This document shows positions 45,127 through 54,323 of a stretch of DNA of 64,000 nucleotides, piece by piece (positions within the stretch are counted from its first letter, which is position 1; each line of letters begins with the position of its first letter). This DNA comes from Paenibacillus sp. Lineage in GTDB: Bacteria; Bacillota; Bacilli; Paenibacillales; YIM-B00363. The position numbers and the translations under genes were made by a program. The stretch is from the NCBI RefSeq assembly GCF_035645195.1, contig NZ_DASQNA010000025.1, positions 248,001-312,000 of the forward strand. Direction: 5' to 3'. The notes under the pieces are model-generated. The model was not told the DNA's origin. It was given only the letters and a program-made list of their open reading frames with translations, and searched no databases.

Positions 45127-46695
45127 CTACCCGCTCGTCACGCGGAACCAATCCGCATCGGCGAAGCCGCCCTGATTGCCGTCGACCCCGGCGGCGAACA
45201 AGCCGATTTTCGCGCCGACCCAATGTCCTTCGACCGCTTGGAAATCCGTCTCCCCGCAGGCGATGAACTCCCCGTCCGAATTCTCGTAAGCAAAGGAACA
45301 AACCGCCCCCACCTGGACGGTAACGCGCAGCGTGATCTCGTTCGCGGACCAATCGGTCGACCATACAATGCGCTCCTGCTTGGCATTCCCTTCCCCGCGA
45401 ATCAGCTCCAAACCGGAACCATCCTCTTTCCTGCGGATCGCGGCATATGCGAAGCTGTAGCCGAATACGACGACGCCCGCTCGTTCCCCGGCCTCCAGCG
45501 AACCGACTTCGAGCCGCACGTTCGCTTGGAACGATTCCGCCGGGAACTTCTGCATGAGCAGGTGCGGCGCGTAATAGAGCGTCTGACTCGGCGCGGCGGC
45601 GGGAATCGGCGCGGCGAACAGGCGCAGACGGCTGTCCCCCCGCAACGAATACCATTCGGAACTCGGGTTCGCCTGCCACTGCCATTGCAGACCGAGTTCG
45701 GAACCGTCGAACTCATCGGAGTCGTCCGGCGCCTCCGCCGGATACGACGCCCCGACGTTCGGTTTCGGATGACGCAGTACAGGCTCGCCGATGCCGTCAC
45801 CGTTGCTGTCTACGCCCATGATCGGCCAATCGTCCTCCCACCGAACCGGCTGCAGATGAACGATCCGGCCATAAGCCCCCTTATCTTGAAAATGGAGGAA
45901 CCAGGATTCCCCCGACTCCAATTCGACCCATCCGCCTTGATGCGGGCCGTTGATCGGCGTATCCCCTTGATGCAGCACGATCCGGTCTTCGTACGGACCG
46001 TAAATCGAGCGCGAACGGAGCACGGTCTGCCAGCCTGTCGCGACACCTCCCGCCGGTGCGAAGATGTAGTAATACCCATTACGCTTGTACATCTTCGGCC
46101 CTTCCATCGTCGGATGGCTCTCGGTGCCGTCGAAGACGATCGTCCCTTCGTCCAGCAGCCGCCGGCCGTCTTCGGACATCCGGCACAGCCTCAGCTTGTG
46201 CTTAATGCCGCAGCGGCTGTTCGCGAACGCGTGCACCATGTACGCCTGTCCATCGTCGTCCCAGAACGGGCACGTATCGATCAGCCCTTTGCCCTCCTGC
46301 ACCAAATGAAGAGGCTCCCATTCTCCCGCGGGATCGTCGGCCGTGCTCATGAATATGCCGACGTCCGGATCGCCGTAAAACACCCAGAACTTGCCGGCAT
46401 GATATCGCAGCGCGGGCGCCCATACGCCGCCGCCATGGTTCGGAACGTCGTAGCCGGGCAACTCCATTCGCTGGATCACATGATTAATGAGCTTCCAATT
46501 GACCAAATCTTTCGAATGCAAAATCGGCAGCCCCGGTATATGCGAGAAGCTGGACGCAGTCATATAGAAATCTTCGCCGACCCGGATGACGTCCGGATCC
46601 GAATAATCCGCATGCAGCACCGGGTTGACGAAGGTGCCGTCCCCTTGATCGGACATCCAAGCTTTCCGTTGCTGCGAGTTGGCCGTCGTTGTCAT
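45127..46695 (-). CDS. GH43 glycoside hydrolase with C-terminal concanavalin-like domain
   Basis: A 522-aa enzyme of the beta-xylosidase/alpha-arabinofuranosidase type. The catalytic triad is visible: Asp33 in ADYSDPDVI, Asp140 in LIDTCPFWDDDG and Glu198 in TMEGPKMYKRNGYYY. Residues about 335-522 form the beta-sandwich usual in GH43 subfamilies 10 to 12. There is no signal peptide. It overlaps closely with the GH105 gene upstream (stop TAA and this ATG are 1 bp apart), with GGGAGG as ribosome site, so the two are co-translated. Confidence 0.92.
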   Translation of the reverse strand: MTTTANSQQRKAWMSDQGDGTFVNPVLHADYSDPDVIRVGEDFYMTASSFSHIPGLPILHSKDLVNWKLINHVIQRMELPGYDVPNHGGGVWAPALRYHAGKFWVFYGDPDVGIFMSTADDPAGEWEPLHLVQEGKGLIDTCPFWDDDGQAYMVHAFANSRCGIKHKLRLCRMSEDGRRLLDEGTIVFDGTESHPTMEGPKMYKRNGYYYIFAPAGGVATGWQTVLRSRSIYGPYEDRIVLHQGDTPINGPHQGGWVELESGESWFLHFQDKGAYGRIVHLQPVRWEDDWPIMGVDSNGDGIGEPVLRHPKPNVGASYPAEAPDDSDEFDGSELGLQWQWQANPSSEWYSLRGDSRLRLFAAPIPAAAPSQTLYYAPHLLMQKFPAESFQANVRLEVGSLEAGERAGVVVFGYSFAYAAIRRKEDGSGLELIRGEGNAKQERIVWSTDWSANEITLRVTVQVGAVCSFAYENSDGEFIACGETDFQAVEGHWVGAKIGLFAAGVDGNQGGFADADWFRVTSG

Positions 46696-46696
46696 A

Positions 46697-47827
46697 TTAG
46701 CGCCTCCCGAATGGTAAGTGTTCGTTCATATTCTCCATCTCCAAGCAAGCCAGCAGGAACGGCGCGACGCCGATCGGAGCGTCCGTCACGACCTTCTCCC
46801 GGATATAGTAATCGTATGTGCCGTTGCGGTCGTCGCTTAGGCCGGCGCCGTGGCAGATCGAATGTAGATGCACACCGGCATCGTTCGTCTCGACGAACCG
46901 TTCCACCAAACCTTGGAAAGCCTTCTCCGCCGCCAGCCTTGCCGGTTGCTCCAAGTATCCTAGGCGGGCTCCCTTCGCCATTGCGTAAATAAACATGGAA
47001 GATCCGGACGTCTCCAAATAATTCCCGGCCCGCGAGCCTTGGTCCAACACTTGGTACCACAGGCCGCTTTCCGCATCTTGCACGCGAATCAATGCGTTGC
47101 ACATCCGGTGGAAGACGCCGATCAGCGTCCCCCGTTTCGGATGGTCGACAGGAAAATGCTCGATGCTGTCCGCCAGCGCCATGGCGTACCACCCGCAAGC
47201 TCGGCTCCAGAAATTTTGGGAGCACCCCGTAACGGGGTTGGCCCACGCCTGCTCTTTGGATTCATCCCAGCCATGGTACAGCAGCCCCGTCCTCGGATCG
47301 CGAGTTCGCCGCTCGACGAGCAGCAGCTGATGGGCGACTTCGTCGAACAATTCGCCGCGCCCGAACGTTCGGGCGTACTGCGCGAGGAACGGCGAGGACA
47401 TATACAGGCCGTCCAGCCACATTTGGAACGGGTACACCTTCTTATGCCAAAACCCGCCATCCGTCGTTCTCGGGTGTCCCGCCAATTGGGCGGCCAGCGT
47501 GTGCGCCGCTTGTTCGTAGCGCCGCTCTCCGCTCCGCTCCATGAGGAGGAACAAATTTTTGCCTTGGTTGATTTGGTCGAGATTGTATTCCTCTATGCGG
47601 TACCCCCGGATCGAACCGTCCTCTTGAACGAACAGATCCATATGCCTTTTCATAAAATGGTAATAATCCTCATTCGCATATTTTACGCCTACCCGAGCGA
47701 TCGCCATGAGCATCATTCCCGGTACGTACGCCCACCGGGCGGCCAACTCCGGGTGCAAACCGTCGCTCCCCGCTTGGGAAACAATCGTTTCCGCTGTTCG
47801 AAGCGACCATTGTTTTCCATCCTTCAA
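46697..47827 (-). CDS. Unsaturated glucuronyl/rhamnogalacturonyl hydrolase, GH105/GH88
   Basis: A 376-aa (alpha/alpha)6-barrel protein. The TTG start at 47827 has GAGGTGAAG about 6 bases upstream. The key block is GGFWHKKVYPFQMWLDGLYM, with the Asp of MWLDG as probable general acid, and TGLLYHGWDESKEQAWANP. It should remove the unsaturated uronic acid from pectin lyase products in the cytoplasm. It shares the fold and motifs of the GH105 gene at 21409 but differs through most of its length, so it is an old paralogue. It leads the two-gene operon with GH43. Confidence 0.92.
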   Translation of the reverse strand: MKDGKQWSLRTAETIVSQAGSDGLHPELAARWAYVPGMMLMAIARVGVKYANEDYYHFMKRHMDLFVQEDGSIRGYRIEEYNLDQINQGKNLFLLMERSGERRYEQAAHTLAAQLAGHPRTTDGGFWHKKVYPFQMWLDGLYMSSPFLAQYARTFGRGELFDEVAHQLLLVERRTRDPRTGLLYHGWDESKEQAWANPVTGCSQNFWSRACGWYAMALADSIEHFPVDHPKRGTLIGVFHRMCNALIRVQDAESGLWYQVLDQGSRAGNYLETSGSSMFIYAMAKGARLGYLEQPARLAAEKAFQGLVERFVETNDAGVHLHSICHGAGLSDDRNGTYDYYIREKVVTDAPIGVAPFLLACLEMENMNEHLPFGRR

Positions 47828-47968
47828 GCGTGCTTCACCTCATTTTCGGAATTCGATCATGTCCCCTATTATAAAGTAGTTAAGGATTAATTTTTTTACA
47901 TTCCCTGTCCTTTCACGCTCAAATTTTGCTTTCTATGCTTTCTTCCGGCTTTTCCGAGCAAAAAATGC

Positions 47969-48006
47969 AAAATACCGCTTCATCTCGACAGATGAGGCGG
48001 TATTTT
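47969..48006 (+). other. 17-bp hairpin in the leader between divergent genes
   Basis: AAAATACCGCTTCATCT (47969-47985) pairs with AGATGAGGCGGTATTTT (47990-48006), with one G-T pair, around CGAC. T-runs follow on both strands, giving it terminator form. Yet it stands between two divergent genes, 56 bp before the hydrolase start at 48063, so an attenuator or a terminator for an unseen transcript is implied. Confidence 0.6.
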
Positions 48007-48062
48007 GTTCGTCTCCCTTTGTTTAGAATTATGGAAGAGAGCATTCGAAAGAGGTGGAATCT

Positions 48063-49487
48063 ATGAACGAGCTTTTGAGAGTCAGGCCGGAAGAAGTCGG
48101 CGTCAATCCATCTGGGATCCTTAACTTCATCCGGGATATTCAGGACCGGAACATCCCTCTGCACAGCTTTATGCTGCTTCGCGGCGGGAAGGTGGCGGCC
48201 GAAGCCTACTATGCTCCGTTTCGTCCGGAGCTGCCGCATCCCATCTTTTCCGTGAGTAAAAGCGTCACCTCCGCCGCGGTCGGCATCGCGATTGGGGAAG
48301 GCTTGCTTTCGCTCGACGACAACGTCGTCGAATTTTTTCCAGAAAAGCTCCATTCCGCCGTCCACCCGTATACTGCCGAGATGAAAATTCGTCATCTCCT
48401 CAGTATGCAGACCGTTCATAGAAAATCTACGAACAAAGAAGCGGCCGATATCGTTCAAACGTATCTGCTTACGCCTCCGAGCCATCCTCCGGGGTCCGTG
48501 TTCGCCTACGACACGACGGGTACGCATACGCTGTGCGCCATATTACAGAAGGTTGCGGATTGCACCGTTCACGAGTACCTCGAGCCGCGGCTGTTCGGAC
48601 CGATCGGTATGCGGGACGTCGAATGGGAAACTTGCCCGATGGGAATTAACAAAGGCGGAAGCGGGATACGCTGCACAACCGAAGACATGGCCCGCTTCGG
48701 CCAGCTTTACCTTCAGGAGGGGCGGTGGAACGGGATTCAAGTGCTTCCGGAAGGGTGGGTGCGGCAAAGCACGAGACGGATCGTCGATACTTCCAACGCC
48801 AATATGTTGTTGGAAGGGCGCCGCGGATACGGCTACTGCTTTTGGATGGCACGGGCACAATCGTACTGCGCGTTCGGCGCCGGCGGTCAATTCATCCTCG
48901 TCATCCCCGGCAAGGACGCCGTATTCGTCACGACCGCCAATACGATGCTGAATCGGGACGAGCACCAGTTGATCTTGGACTGTTTTTGGGCAAACCTGTA
49001 CCCATCCATGCCGGACGGCGCATTAGCGTACGACGACGCTAATACCGCGCTTCTAGAAGACAAGCTAAGCAATCTGGAGCTGGTCCTACCGGCCGGCCTG
49101 CCGTCCTCTCCACTAGCGGCGAGGCTTCAGGGACGTAGGTTCCAGCTCCAAGATGCATGCCTCGGCGCTGACGTCTGCTCGTTCGTATTCGGCGATACCG
49201 CCTCGAAGCTGCTATTCGGCCAAGGGGACGACGCGGCGGCGGTATCCTGCGGAATGAACACTTGGATCGTCGCGCAGGAGCCATTCTATGGCATGTCCGC
49301 CGCCTGCGCCGCCGTCTGGACGGACGAATCGACGCTGATCGTCAACATTCAGCTGCTGGAAGAGCAGCACATGTTCATTCTTACCTGCCGCTTCCTCGAG
49401 GAACGGTTCGTGCTCCAGATCAAACCCGTTGGCTTCGTCAATTCTGAGCCGTGGGACCGCGAGTGGACCGGCATACTCATGCAGTAG
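48063..49487 (+). CDS. Serine hydrolase of the beta-lactamase (class C/EstB) fold
   Basis: A 474-aa protein. ATG at 48063 has GAGGTGG 5 bases upstream. The nucleophile motif SxxK is seen in FSVSKSVTSAAVG (Ser about 66 and Lys about 69), and YDTTGTHTL takes the place of the YxN motif. The second half (about 330-474) is a separate beta-rich domain. There is no signal peptide, so resistance to beta-lactams is unlikely. Relatives are esterases or peptidases, and in this locus an esterase acting on acylated pectin fragments is possible. It is the only plus-strand enzyme gene in the region. Confidence 0.85.
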   Translation: MNELLRVRPEEVGVNPSGILNFIRDIQDRNIPLHSFMLLRGGKVAAEAYYAPFRPELPHPIFSVSKSVTSAAVGIAIGEGLLSLDDNVVEFFPEKLHSAVHPYTAEMKIRHLLSMQTVHRKSTNKEAADIVQTYLLTPPSHPPGSVFAYDTTGTHTLCAILQKVADCTVHEYLEPRLFGPIGMRDVEWETCPMGINKGGSGIRCTTEDMARFGQLYLQEGRWNGIQVLPEGWVRQSTRRIVDTSNANMLLEGRRGYGYCFWMARAQSYCAFGAGGQFILVIPGKDAVFVTTANTMLNRDEHQLILDCFWANLYPSMPDGALAYDDANTALLEDKLSNLELVLPAGLPSSPLAARLQGRRFQLQDACLGADVCSFVFGDTASKLLFGQGDDAAAVSCGMNTWIVAQEPFYGMSAACAAVWTDESTLIVNIQLLEEQHMFILTCRFLEERFVLQIKPVGFVNSEPWDREWTGILMQ

Positions 49488-49634
49488 TGTGAAAAGTTCC
49501 TTTTCGATCCCCCTCCGCCGGATGCCAGCCGTCCAGCACGGAGTTAACGCAGAAAAGCGACATGAGCGTACGGTCTCCAAGGGCGACATTCATGCATCCC
49601 CGGCCTTATTCGTTTATGCTAGTCAAAACACATA

Positions 49635-49666
49635 AACCCAACCGTCATTTTCATGACAGTTGGGTT
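49635..49666 (-). terminator. Terminator of the second nucleoside-hydrolase-like gene
   Basis: AACCCAACCGTCA (49635-49647) pairs with TGACAGTTGGGTT (49654-49666) with one mismatch. On the minus strand it is followed by TTTATGTGTTTT. Confidence 0.75.
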
Positions 49667-49683
49667 CAAGCTTGAAGCACCGA

Positions 49684-50601
49684 TCAATTGTTATGATTGC
49701 TATAATGAAGCGCAAGCTTCGAGAACATATCCTCTAATGTGAAACGAGGGTCTACGAAATGGTACACGCGGATCATCCGCTCTTTCTGGTCATGGACGTA
49801 ATACATATCCTGCGTAATGCGCGGCGCCGGCTTGTACGTATACCCATATTCGTGCTCATCCAACAGCAAGCTGATGCAGGGGGAGTCGCCTAGCGACCAC
49901 ATCTCGCCCTTCGGCCATGTCGGATACTTGATGGAGTTGTTGAATTCGATCAATTGTTCCACCAAGTAGTTCCCGATCCTCCCGTACGGTTGCACTTTGT
50001 GGATCAATTCCGCCAAGCTGACGCGCATGGTCGTATAAACGCCGCGCGGTACTTGCCACAGCTCGATCGGAGAGTCGAAGATGACGTTCGCGGCATGAAT
50101 ATCGTTGAACAAATTGTATTCCCAGCCGCCGTTCGGATAATCTTCTCCCCCGATCCAGATGACTGTGACTCTCCCGGCGATCTTCGGTTCCATAAGATAC
50201 GCCGTCGCCATATCGGTCAGCGGACCCATAAACACGACATACAGCGGCGCATCGTCGTCGGCCATCGCTTCGCGAACGATCGCCTCCGCGCCTGCCGACG
50301 GTTCCGGGGTCAACTCATCGCTTAGCGGATTGGCGGCGCCGGAGTATACCGGCACTTGTCCCTCCAAATCCATCAAAGAGAGAATTTTATGCACCTCGTC
50401 GCAGCTCTGCTGCATCGTATGCTCGCGGTTCATCATTTTGCCGGTTGTTTCGAACTGCGCACCGATAATCCCCTTGATGCGGAATCTGGGTGTCAGTAAT
50501 GCATGTACGATGGCGAACTGGTCGTCCGCCTCATTCTTCGCGTCCGTATTGATGATCACGCGTATTTTCCGCCACTCCGGCACGTCGAAAGCCAGGTTCA
50601 T
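49684..50601 (-). CDS. Nucleoside-hydrolase-like protein, second copy
   Basis: A 305-aa paralogue of the gene at 10588-11538. It shares the variant metal motif NTDAKNEADDQFA, the block VFMGPLTDMATAYL and the endings SIKYPTWPKGEMWSLGDSP and FVDPRFTLEDMFSKLAL. The ribosome site GGGAG precedes ATG 50601. Its upstream neighbour is a decayed binding-protein gene. The first copy also sits with an Lpl-type transporter, so the two seem to be copies of one module, of which this one has lost its transporter. Confidence 0.8.
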   Translation of the reverse strand: MNLAFDVPEWRKIRVIINTDAKNEADDQFAIVHALLTPRFRIKGIIGAQFETTGKMMNREHTMQQSCDEVHKILSLMDLEGQVPVYSGAANPLSDELTPEPSAGAEAIVREAMADDDAPLYVVFMGPLTDMATAYLMEPKIAGRVTVIWIGGEDYPNGGWEYNLFNDIHAANVIFDSPIELWQVPRGVYTTMRVSLAELIHKVQPYGRIGNYLVEQLIEFNNSIKYPTWPKGEMWSLGDSPCISLLLDEHEYGYTYKPAPRITQDMYYVHDQKERMIRVYHFVDPRFTLEDMFSKLALHYSNHNN

Positions 50602-50623
50602 AACGAATCACTCCCGATTAGAA

Positions 50624-50933
50624 TCACTTGTCGTTCGCCGCCGACCAAGCGTCTAGCTGCTTTTGCTTTTCGGCGATAATGTTGTCGATGCCTGCCGACT
50701 TCAGTTCCGCGACCTCCGTCTTCACCGGAGACTGGTCGAATGTGAAGACAGATGTCAGGAAGTTGTTGCCGATTTCCCATTGATTAAACATATACTTCGA
50801 TTCGGTAACACCGTCCGGCATGCGAATTGAGGCGAAGCGAATGGAGGAAGGGCTGCATCCTTGGTAGACCCCCTTGCTGCTTGCCCGGGCATATTCTGTT
50901 ATTGTAATATATCCATTTTTATATTCTCACTGT
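50624..50933 (-). pseudogene. Decayed C-terminus of an Lpl-type binding-protein gene
   Basis: The last 65 codons (50821-50624) read as a normal family ending: NQWEIGNNFLTSVFTFDQSP, then VKTEVAEL and IDNIIAEKQKQLDAWSAAND. The frame stays open back to a TGA at about 50934, but that part is short and only weakly family-like, and the lipoprotein signal and some 450 residues are missing. No ribosome site precedes the ATG at 50821. It is best read as the remnant of a deletion between this gene and the sugar operon on its right. Confidence 0.75.
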
Positions 50934-50965
50934 ATTAGAGCTTCCGTCCATTGCTGCGTAGGGAC

Positions 50966-50999
50966 AAAAACAGCCGACCGAACGAGCGTCCGGCCGGCT
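50966..50999 (-). terminator. Terminator of the isomerase-transketolase-kinase operon
   Basis: On the minus strand AGCCGGCCG pairs with CGGTCGGCT around a 10-base loop, followed by GTTTTTG. It lies 16 bp after the kinase stop codon. Confidence 0.75.
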
Positions 51000-51015
51000 C
51001 CGAAGCTTGCTTGTA

Positions 51016-52512
51016 TTACAACACGGTAGCGACCGCGCTCTTCCAACCTTCGTACAACGCCTCCCGCGCTTCAGGAGCGAGGGCGGGCGCGTATTCAACA
51101 TACTGCTTGCCCGAGGCGGCCGACGGAATTTCTTCGGGAGCTCGCCAGAAGCCGGTGCCGAGCCCCCCCATATAGACAGCGCCGAGCGCCGACAATTCCG
51201 CTACGTTGGACTTCAGCACGCGCCGGTCCAGCATATCGGATTGGAACTGCATCAATACCGCGTTGTCGCTCGCGCCGCCGTCGGCGCGCAGCTCGACGAG
51301 CGCGACGCCCGACTCCCGATACAGCAGTTCCACCGCGTCTCGCACTTGATATGCAATCGACTCGATCGCCGCGCGGACGATCTGCGCCCGGCCGCTGCCC
51401 CGGCTCAAACCGACGATCGACGCGCGCGCGTCCGGCGCCCAGTACGGCGCCCCGAGTCCGACGAACGCCGGTACCAAGTAGACGCCTTCATTATGCTCGC
51501 CCGCTTCCTGCAGCAGCGCGTCCAGTTCCTCGTACGTCCGAAACAACCCCAACTGGTCCCGCACCCATTTGACGCTGTCCCCGGACGTGCGGATGACCGC
51601 TTCGAGCGCATACGTCGCTTTCCCCTCGCGTCCCCAAGCGATCGCGTTGACGAGCCCTTGGACGCCCGGGACCGGCCGGTCGCCGACGTTCATGAGCACC
51701 GACGTGCCGGTGCCGTACGTCGCCTTCGCCATGCCGGGAGCAAGGCACAGATGGCCGAACAGCGCCGCCTGCGAGTCGCCGATGACGCCGGCGATCGGCA
51801 CGGGCACGTCGAACAGGTCGGGATCAAGCGCATAGCCGAACAGCGCGTCCGAACATTCGACGTTCGGCAGCAGCTTTCTCGGTACCCGGAACAGCTCGCA
51901 CATCGTGTCGTCCCACTGAAGCGTATGGATGTTGAAGAGCGACGTCCGGCTGGCGTTCGTGTAGTCGGTCGCGTGCGTCGCGCCGCCGGTCAGCTTCCAG
52001 ATCAGCCAGCTGTCGACCGTGCCGGCGAGCAGCTCGCCGCGCTCCGCCCGTTCCCTCGCGCCTTCCGTATGGTCGAGCATCCAGCTCCATTTCGTCGCCG
52101 AGAAATACGGATCGATCATCAGTCCGGTCGCCGCGCGCACCGCATCTTCGTGCCCTGCAGCGACCAGAGCGGCGCAGTCGTCCGCCGTCCGCTGGCACTG
52201 CCACACGATCGCTCGCGTGACGGGAAGTCCGGTCGTTCGGTCCCACAGCACGGCGGTTTCGCGCTGATTCGTGATGGCGAGCGCCGCCAATTGGTCGGGA
52301 CGAACGCCGGCGGCGCGCATCGTTTCGCGGATCGTCCGCTTCACGCTGTCGTAAATTTCGACCGGGTCATGCTCGACCCAACCGGGCTGCGGGTAATATT
52401 GCTTATGCTCCGCAGCGCTCTTCGCCACGATCGCTCCGCTTCGATCGACGAGCAGCGCCTTCGTGCCCGACGTGCTCTGGTCGACCGCAAGCATGAATTC
52501 GCGCCCGCCCAT
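51016..52512 (-). CDS. FGGY-family kinase, glycerol-kinase-like with altered substrate pocket
   Basis: A 498-aa sugar/polyol kinase. Similarity to GlpK is strong along its whole length (PGWVEHDPVEIY, AIVWQCQRTADDC, DYTNASRTSLFNIHTLQWDD, GDSQAALFGHLC, VPAFVGLGAPYW). The glycerol contacts Arg-Glu (QRET), Trp, Tyr and Asp of E. coli GlpK are kept, but the block around Phe270 reads YALEAVIRTSG instead of YALEGAVFMAG, which puts Arg at the Phe site. No glycerol gene is near; it overlaps the transketolase gene by one base. It therefore more likely phosphorylates a short or branched ketose made by the isomerase upstream, such as apulose. Confidence 0.85.
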   Translation of the reverse strand: MGGREFMLAVDQSTSGTKALLVDRSGAIVAKSAAEHKQYYPQPGWVEHDPVEIYDSVKRTIRETMRAAGVRPDQLAALAITNQRETAVLWDRTTGLPVTRAIVWQCQRTADDCAALVAAGHEDAVRAATGLMIDPYFSATKWSWMLDHTEGARERAERGELLAGTVDSWLIWKLTGGATHATDYTNASRTSLFNIHTLQWDDTMCELFRVPRKLLPNVECSDALFGYALDPDLFDVPVPIAGVIGDSQAALFGHLCLAPGMAKATYGTGTSVLMNVGDRPVPGVQGLVNAIAWGREGKATYALEAVIRTSGDSVKWVRDQLGLFRTYEELDALLQEAGEHNEGVYLVPAFVGLGAPYWAPDARASIVGLSRGSGRAQIVRAAIESIAYQVRDAVELLYRESGVALVELRADGGASDNAVLMQFQSDMLDRRVLKSNVAELSALGAVYMGGLGTGFWRAPEEIPSAASGKQYVEYAPALAPEAREALYEGWKSAVATVL

Positions 52513-53459
52513 CAGACCACCTTGGCGTTCGTCATCGCCAGCGCCGTTCGCGCGACGTTGTCCGCGGTAAGGCCGTAGTGGCGGAACACTTCCGCCGTTT
52601 TCCCCGCGATCGCCGGTTCGTCCGGAATGCCGAGGATGCGCATCGGCACCGGGCAGTGCTGCACGACGACTTCCGCCACCGCCGCGCCGAGTCCGCCGTA
52701 AACGCTATGTTCCTCCAGCGTAATGATGCGCCCCGTTTCCCGCGCGGCTTTCAGAATCGCTTCTTCGTCGAGCGGCTTGATCGTATGCATGTTGAGCACA
52801 CGGCACGACACGCCCGAGTGCGCAAGCAGCGCGTGCGCGTCGAGCGCTACCCGCACCGTCTCGCCCGCGGCGATGATCGTGACGTCGCCGCCTTCGCGCA
52901 TCGTGACCGCTTTGCCGATTTCGAACTCGTACTCGTCGTTCTCGTACACGTCTTCGACCGGGTTCCGTCCGATTCTCACATAGACGCCGCCCTCGTGCTT
53001 TACGAGCGCTTCGGTCATCCGCTTCGTCTCGTGGCGATCGGCGGGCAGGACGACGGCGAGGCCCGGAATGGCGCGGGCGACGGCGATATCCTGCACCGAA
53101 TGATGCGACATGCCGAGCGCGCCGTAGCTGACGCCGCCGCTGATGCCGATCAGCTTCACGTTCGTGGCCGAATAGGCGACGTCCACCTTAATCTGCTCGA
53201 TGCTGCGCATGCTGAGGAAACAAGCCGGCGACGTGACGAACGGCTTCTTCCCGCTGTGCGCGAGGCCGGCCGCGATGCCGACGATGTTTTGCTCCGCGAT
53301 GCCCACTTCCACGAATTGCTCCGGGTACGTTTCCGCGAACGGCCCCATCGCCGCCGAGCCGCGCGAATCGCTCGCGAGCACCATAATGTCGCGGTCTTCC
53401 TTCGCGAGCTCCAATAACGTATCGCAAATCACTTTCCGATTCGGAATCGTATTCGCCAC
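52512..53459 (-). CDS. Transketolase, C-terminal subunit
   Basis: A 315-aa subunit holding the pyrimidine-binding and C-terminal domains of a split transketolase. The GTG at 53459 starts 2 bp after the N-terminal subunit gene stops. Family blocks are FVEVGIAEQNIVGIAAGLA, where the catalytic Glu lies in GIAEQN, and GVSYGALGMSHHSVQDIA. The stop TGA shares one base with the kinase ATG. With the partner subunit it should move two-carbon units between ketose and aldose phosphates. The operon suggests a specialised substrate rather than the housekeeping role. Confidence 0.93.
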   Translation of the reverse strand: MANTIPNRKVICDTLLELAKEDRDIMVLASDSRGSAAMGPFAETYPEQFVEVGIAEQNIVGIAAGLAHSGKKPFVTSPACFLSMRSIEQIKVDVAYSATNVKLIGISGGVSYGALGMSHHSVQDIAVARAIPGLAVVLPADRHETKRMTEALVKHEGGVYVRIGRNPVEDVYENDEYEFEIGKAVTMREGGDVTIIAAGETVRVALDAHALLAHSGVSCRVLNMHTIKPLDEEAILKAARETGRIITLEEHSVYGGLGAAVAEVVVQHCPVPMRILGIPDEPAIAGKTAEVFRHYGLTADNVARTALAMTNAKVV

Positions 53460-53461
53460 GG

Positions 53462-54307
53462 TTACCGCACCTGCCCTTCCGACATCAATTGCGCTTCCTG
53501 CGCGTCGAGCTCCGCGAGCGCCTTCGAGAGGTCGTCGTCGCTCGGCACATGATGATGCCATTTCGCCGAATTTTCCATGAACGAGATGCCTTTGCCTTTA
53601 ACGGTATTCGCCATAATGAGCGTCGGCTTGCCTTTCGCTTCCGGCGTCGCCTCGAACGCGCGGACGAGTGCGTCCATGTCGTTCCCGTCGATCGACACGA
53701 CGTGCCAGCCGAACGCGGCCCATTTGTCCTCCAGCGGCTCGAGCCCCATCACTTCCTCGGTCGTGCCGCTGATTTGCAGCCGGTTCCGATCGACGATGCC
53801 GATCAAATTATCGAGCTTGTAATGCGCGCCGGCCATCGCCGCCTCCCAGACGGAGCCTTCCGCCTGCTCGCCGTCGCCCATCAAGCAATACACGCGGTAC
53901 GGCTTGCCGTCCCGCTTCGCCGCGAGCGCCATCCCCACGGAGATGGCGAGCCCGTGCCCGAGCGCTCCCGTATTCATCTCGATCCCAGGCACTTTGTTGT
54001 TCGGATGCCCGATGAGCCGCGTTCCGAATTCGCTGTATGTCAGCAGTTCTTCTTTCGGGAAAAACCCTTTATCGGCCAAAATGCACCAGAGCGACTCGAC
54101 GGAGTGCCCTTTGCTCGCGATAAATCGGTCGCGGTTCTCGGCCTTCGGATTCAGCGGATCGATATTCATAATTTTGTAGTATAACGCCGTTAAAATGTCC
54201 GTGTTGCTGAGCGAACCGCCCGTGTGTCCCGTTTTCGCCCGGTGAATCATCTTGAGCAGCTCTTTCCGCGTCTGGATCGCTTTCCGCTTTAATTCCGTAT
54301 TCGCCAT
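53462..54307 (-). CDS. Transketolase, N-terminal subunit
   Basis: A 281-aa subunit that binds the diphosphate of thiamine. The TPP motif is GDGEQAEGSVWEAAMAG near residues 141-157, ending with IVDRNRLQ. The substrate-side His residues in HRAKTGHTGGS and SKGHSVES are present. It starts 16 bp after the isomerase-like gene and is followed directly by the C-terminal subunit gene. The two-gene form is common in sugar operons of Gram-positive bacteria and includes apulose-4-phosphate transketolases. Confidence 0.93.
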   Translation of the reverse strand: MANTELKRKAIQTRKELLKMIHRAKTGHTGGSLSNTDILTALYYKIMNIDPLNPKAENRDRFIASKGHSVESLWCILADKGFFPKEELLTYSEFGTRLIGHPNNKVPGIEMNTGALGHGLAISVGMALAAKRDGKPYRVYCLMGDGEQAEGSVWEAAMAGAHYKLDNLIGIVDRNRLQISGTTEEVMGLEPLEDKWAAFGWHVVSIDGNDMDALVRAFEATPEAKGKPTLIMANTVKGKGISFMENSAKWHHHVPSDDDLSKALAELDAQEAQLMSEGQVR

Positions 54308-54323
54308 GGTCTCTCCCCTCTCC

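Noticed and set aside
45031-46992. 653-codon plus-strand frame after the AraC gene
   Set aside because: It runs opposite the GH43 and GH105 genes, both of which have full catalytic motifs.
50598-50780. 60-codon frame overlapping the start of the second nucleoside-hydrolase-like gene
   Set aside because: It is a different frame over the binding-protein remnant and has no features of its own.
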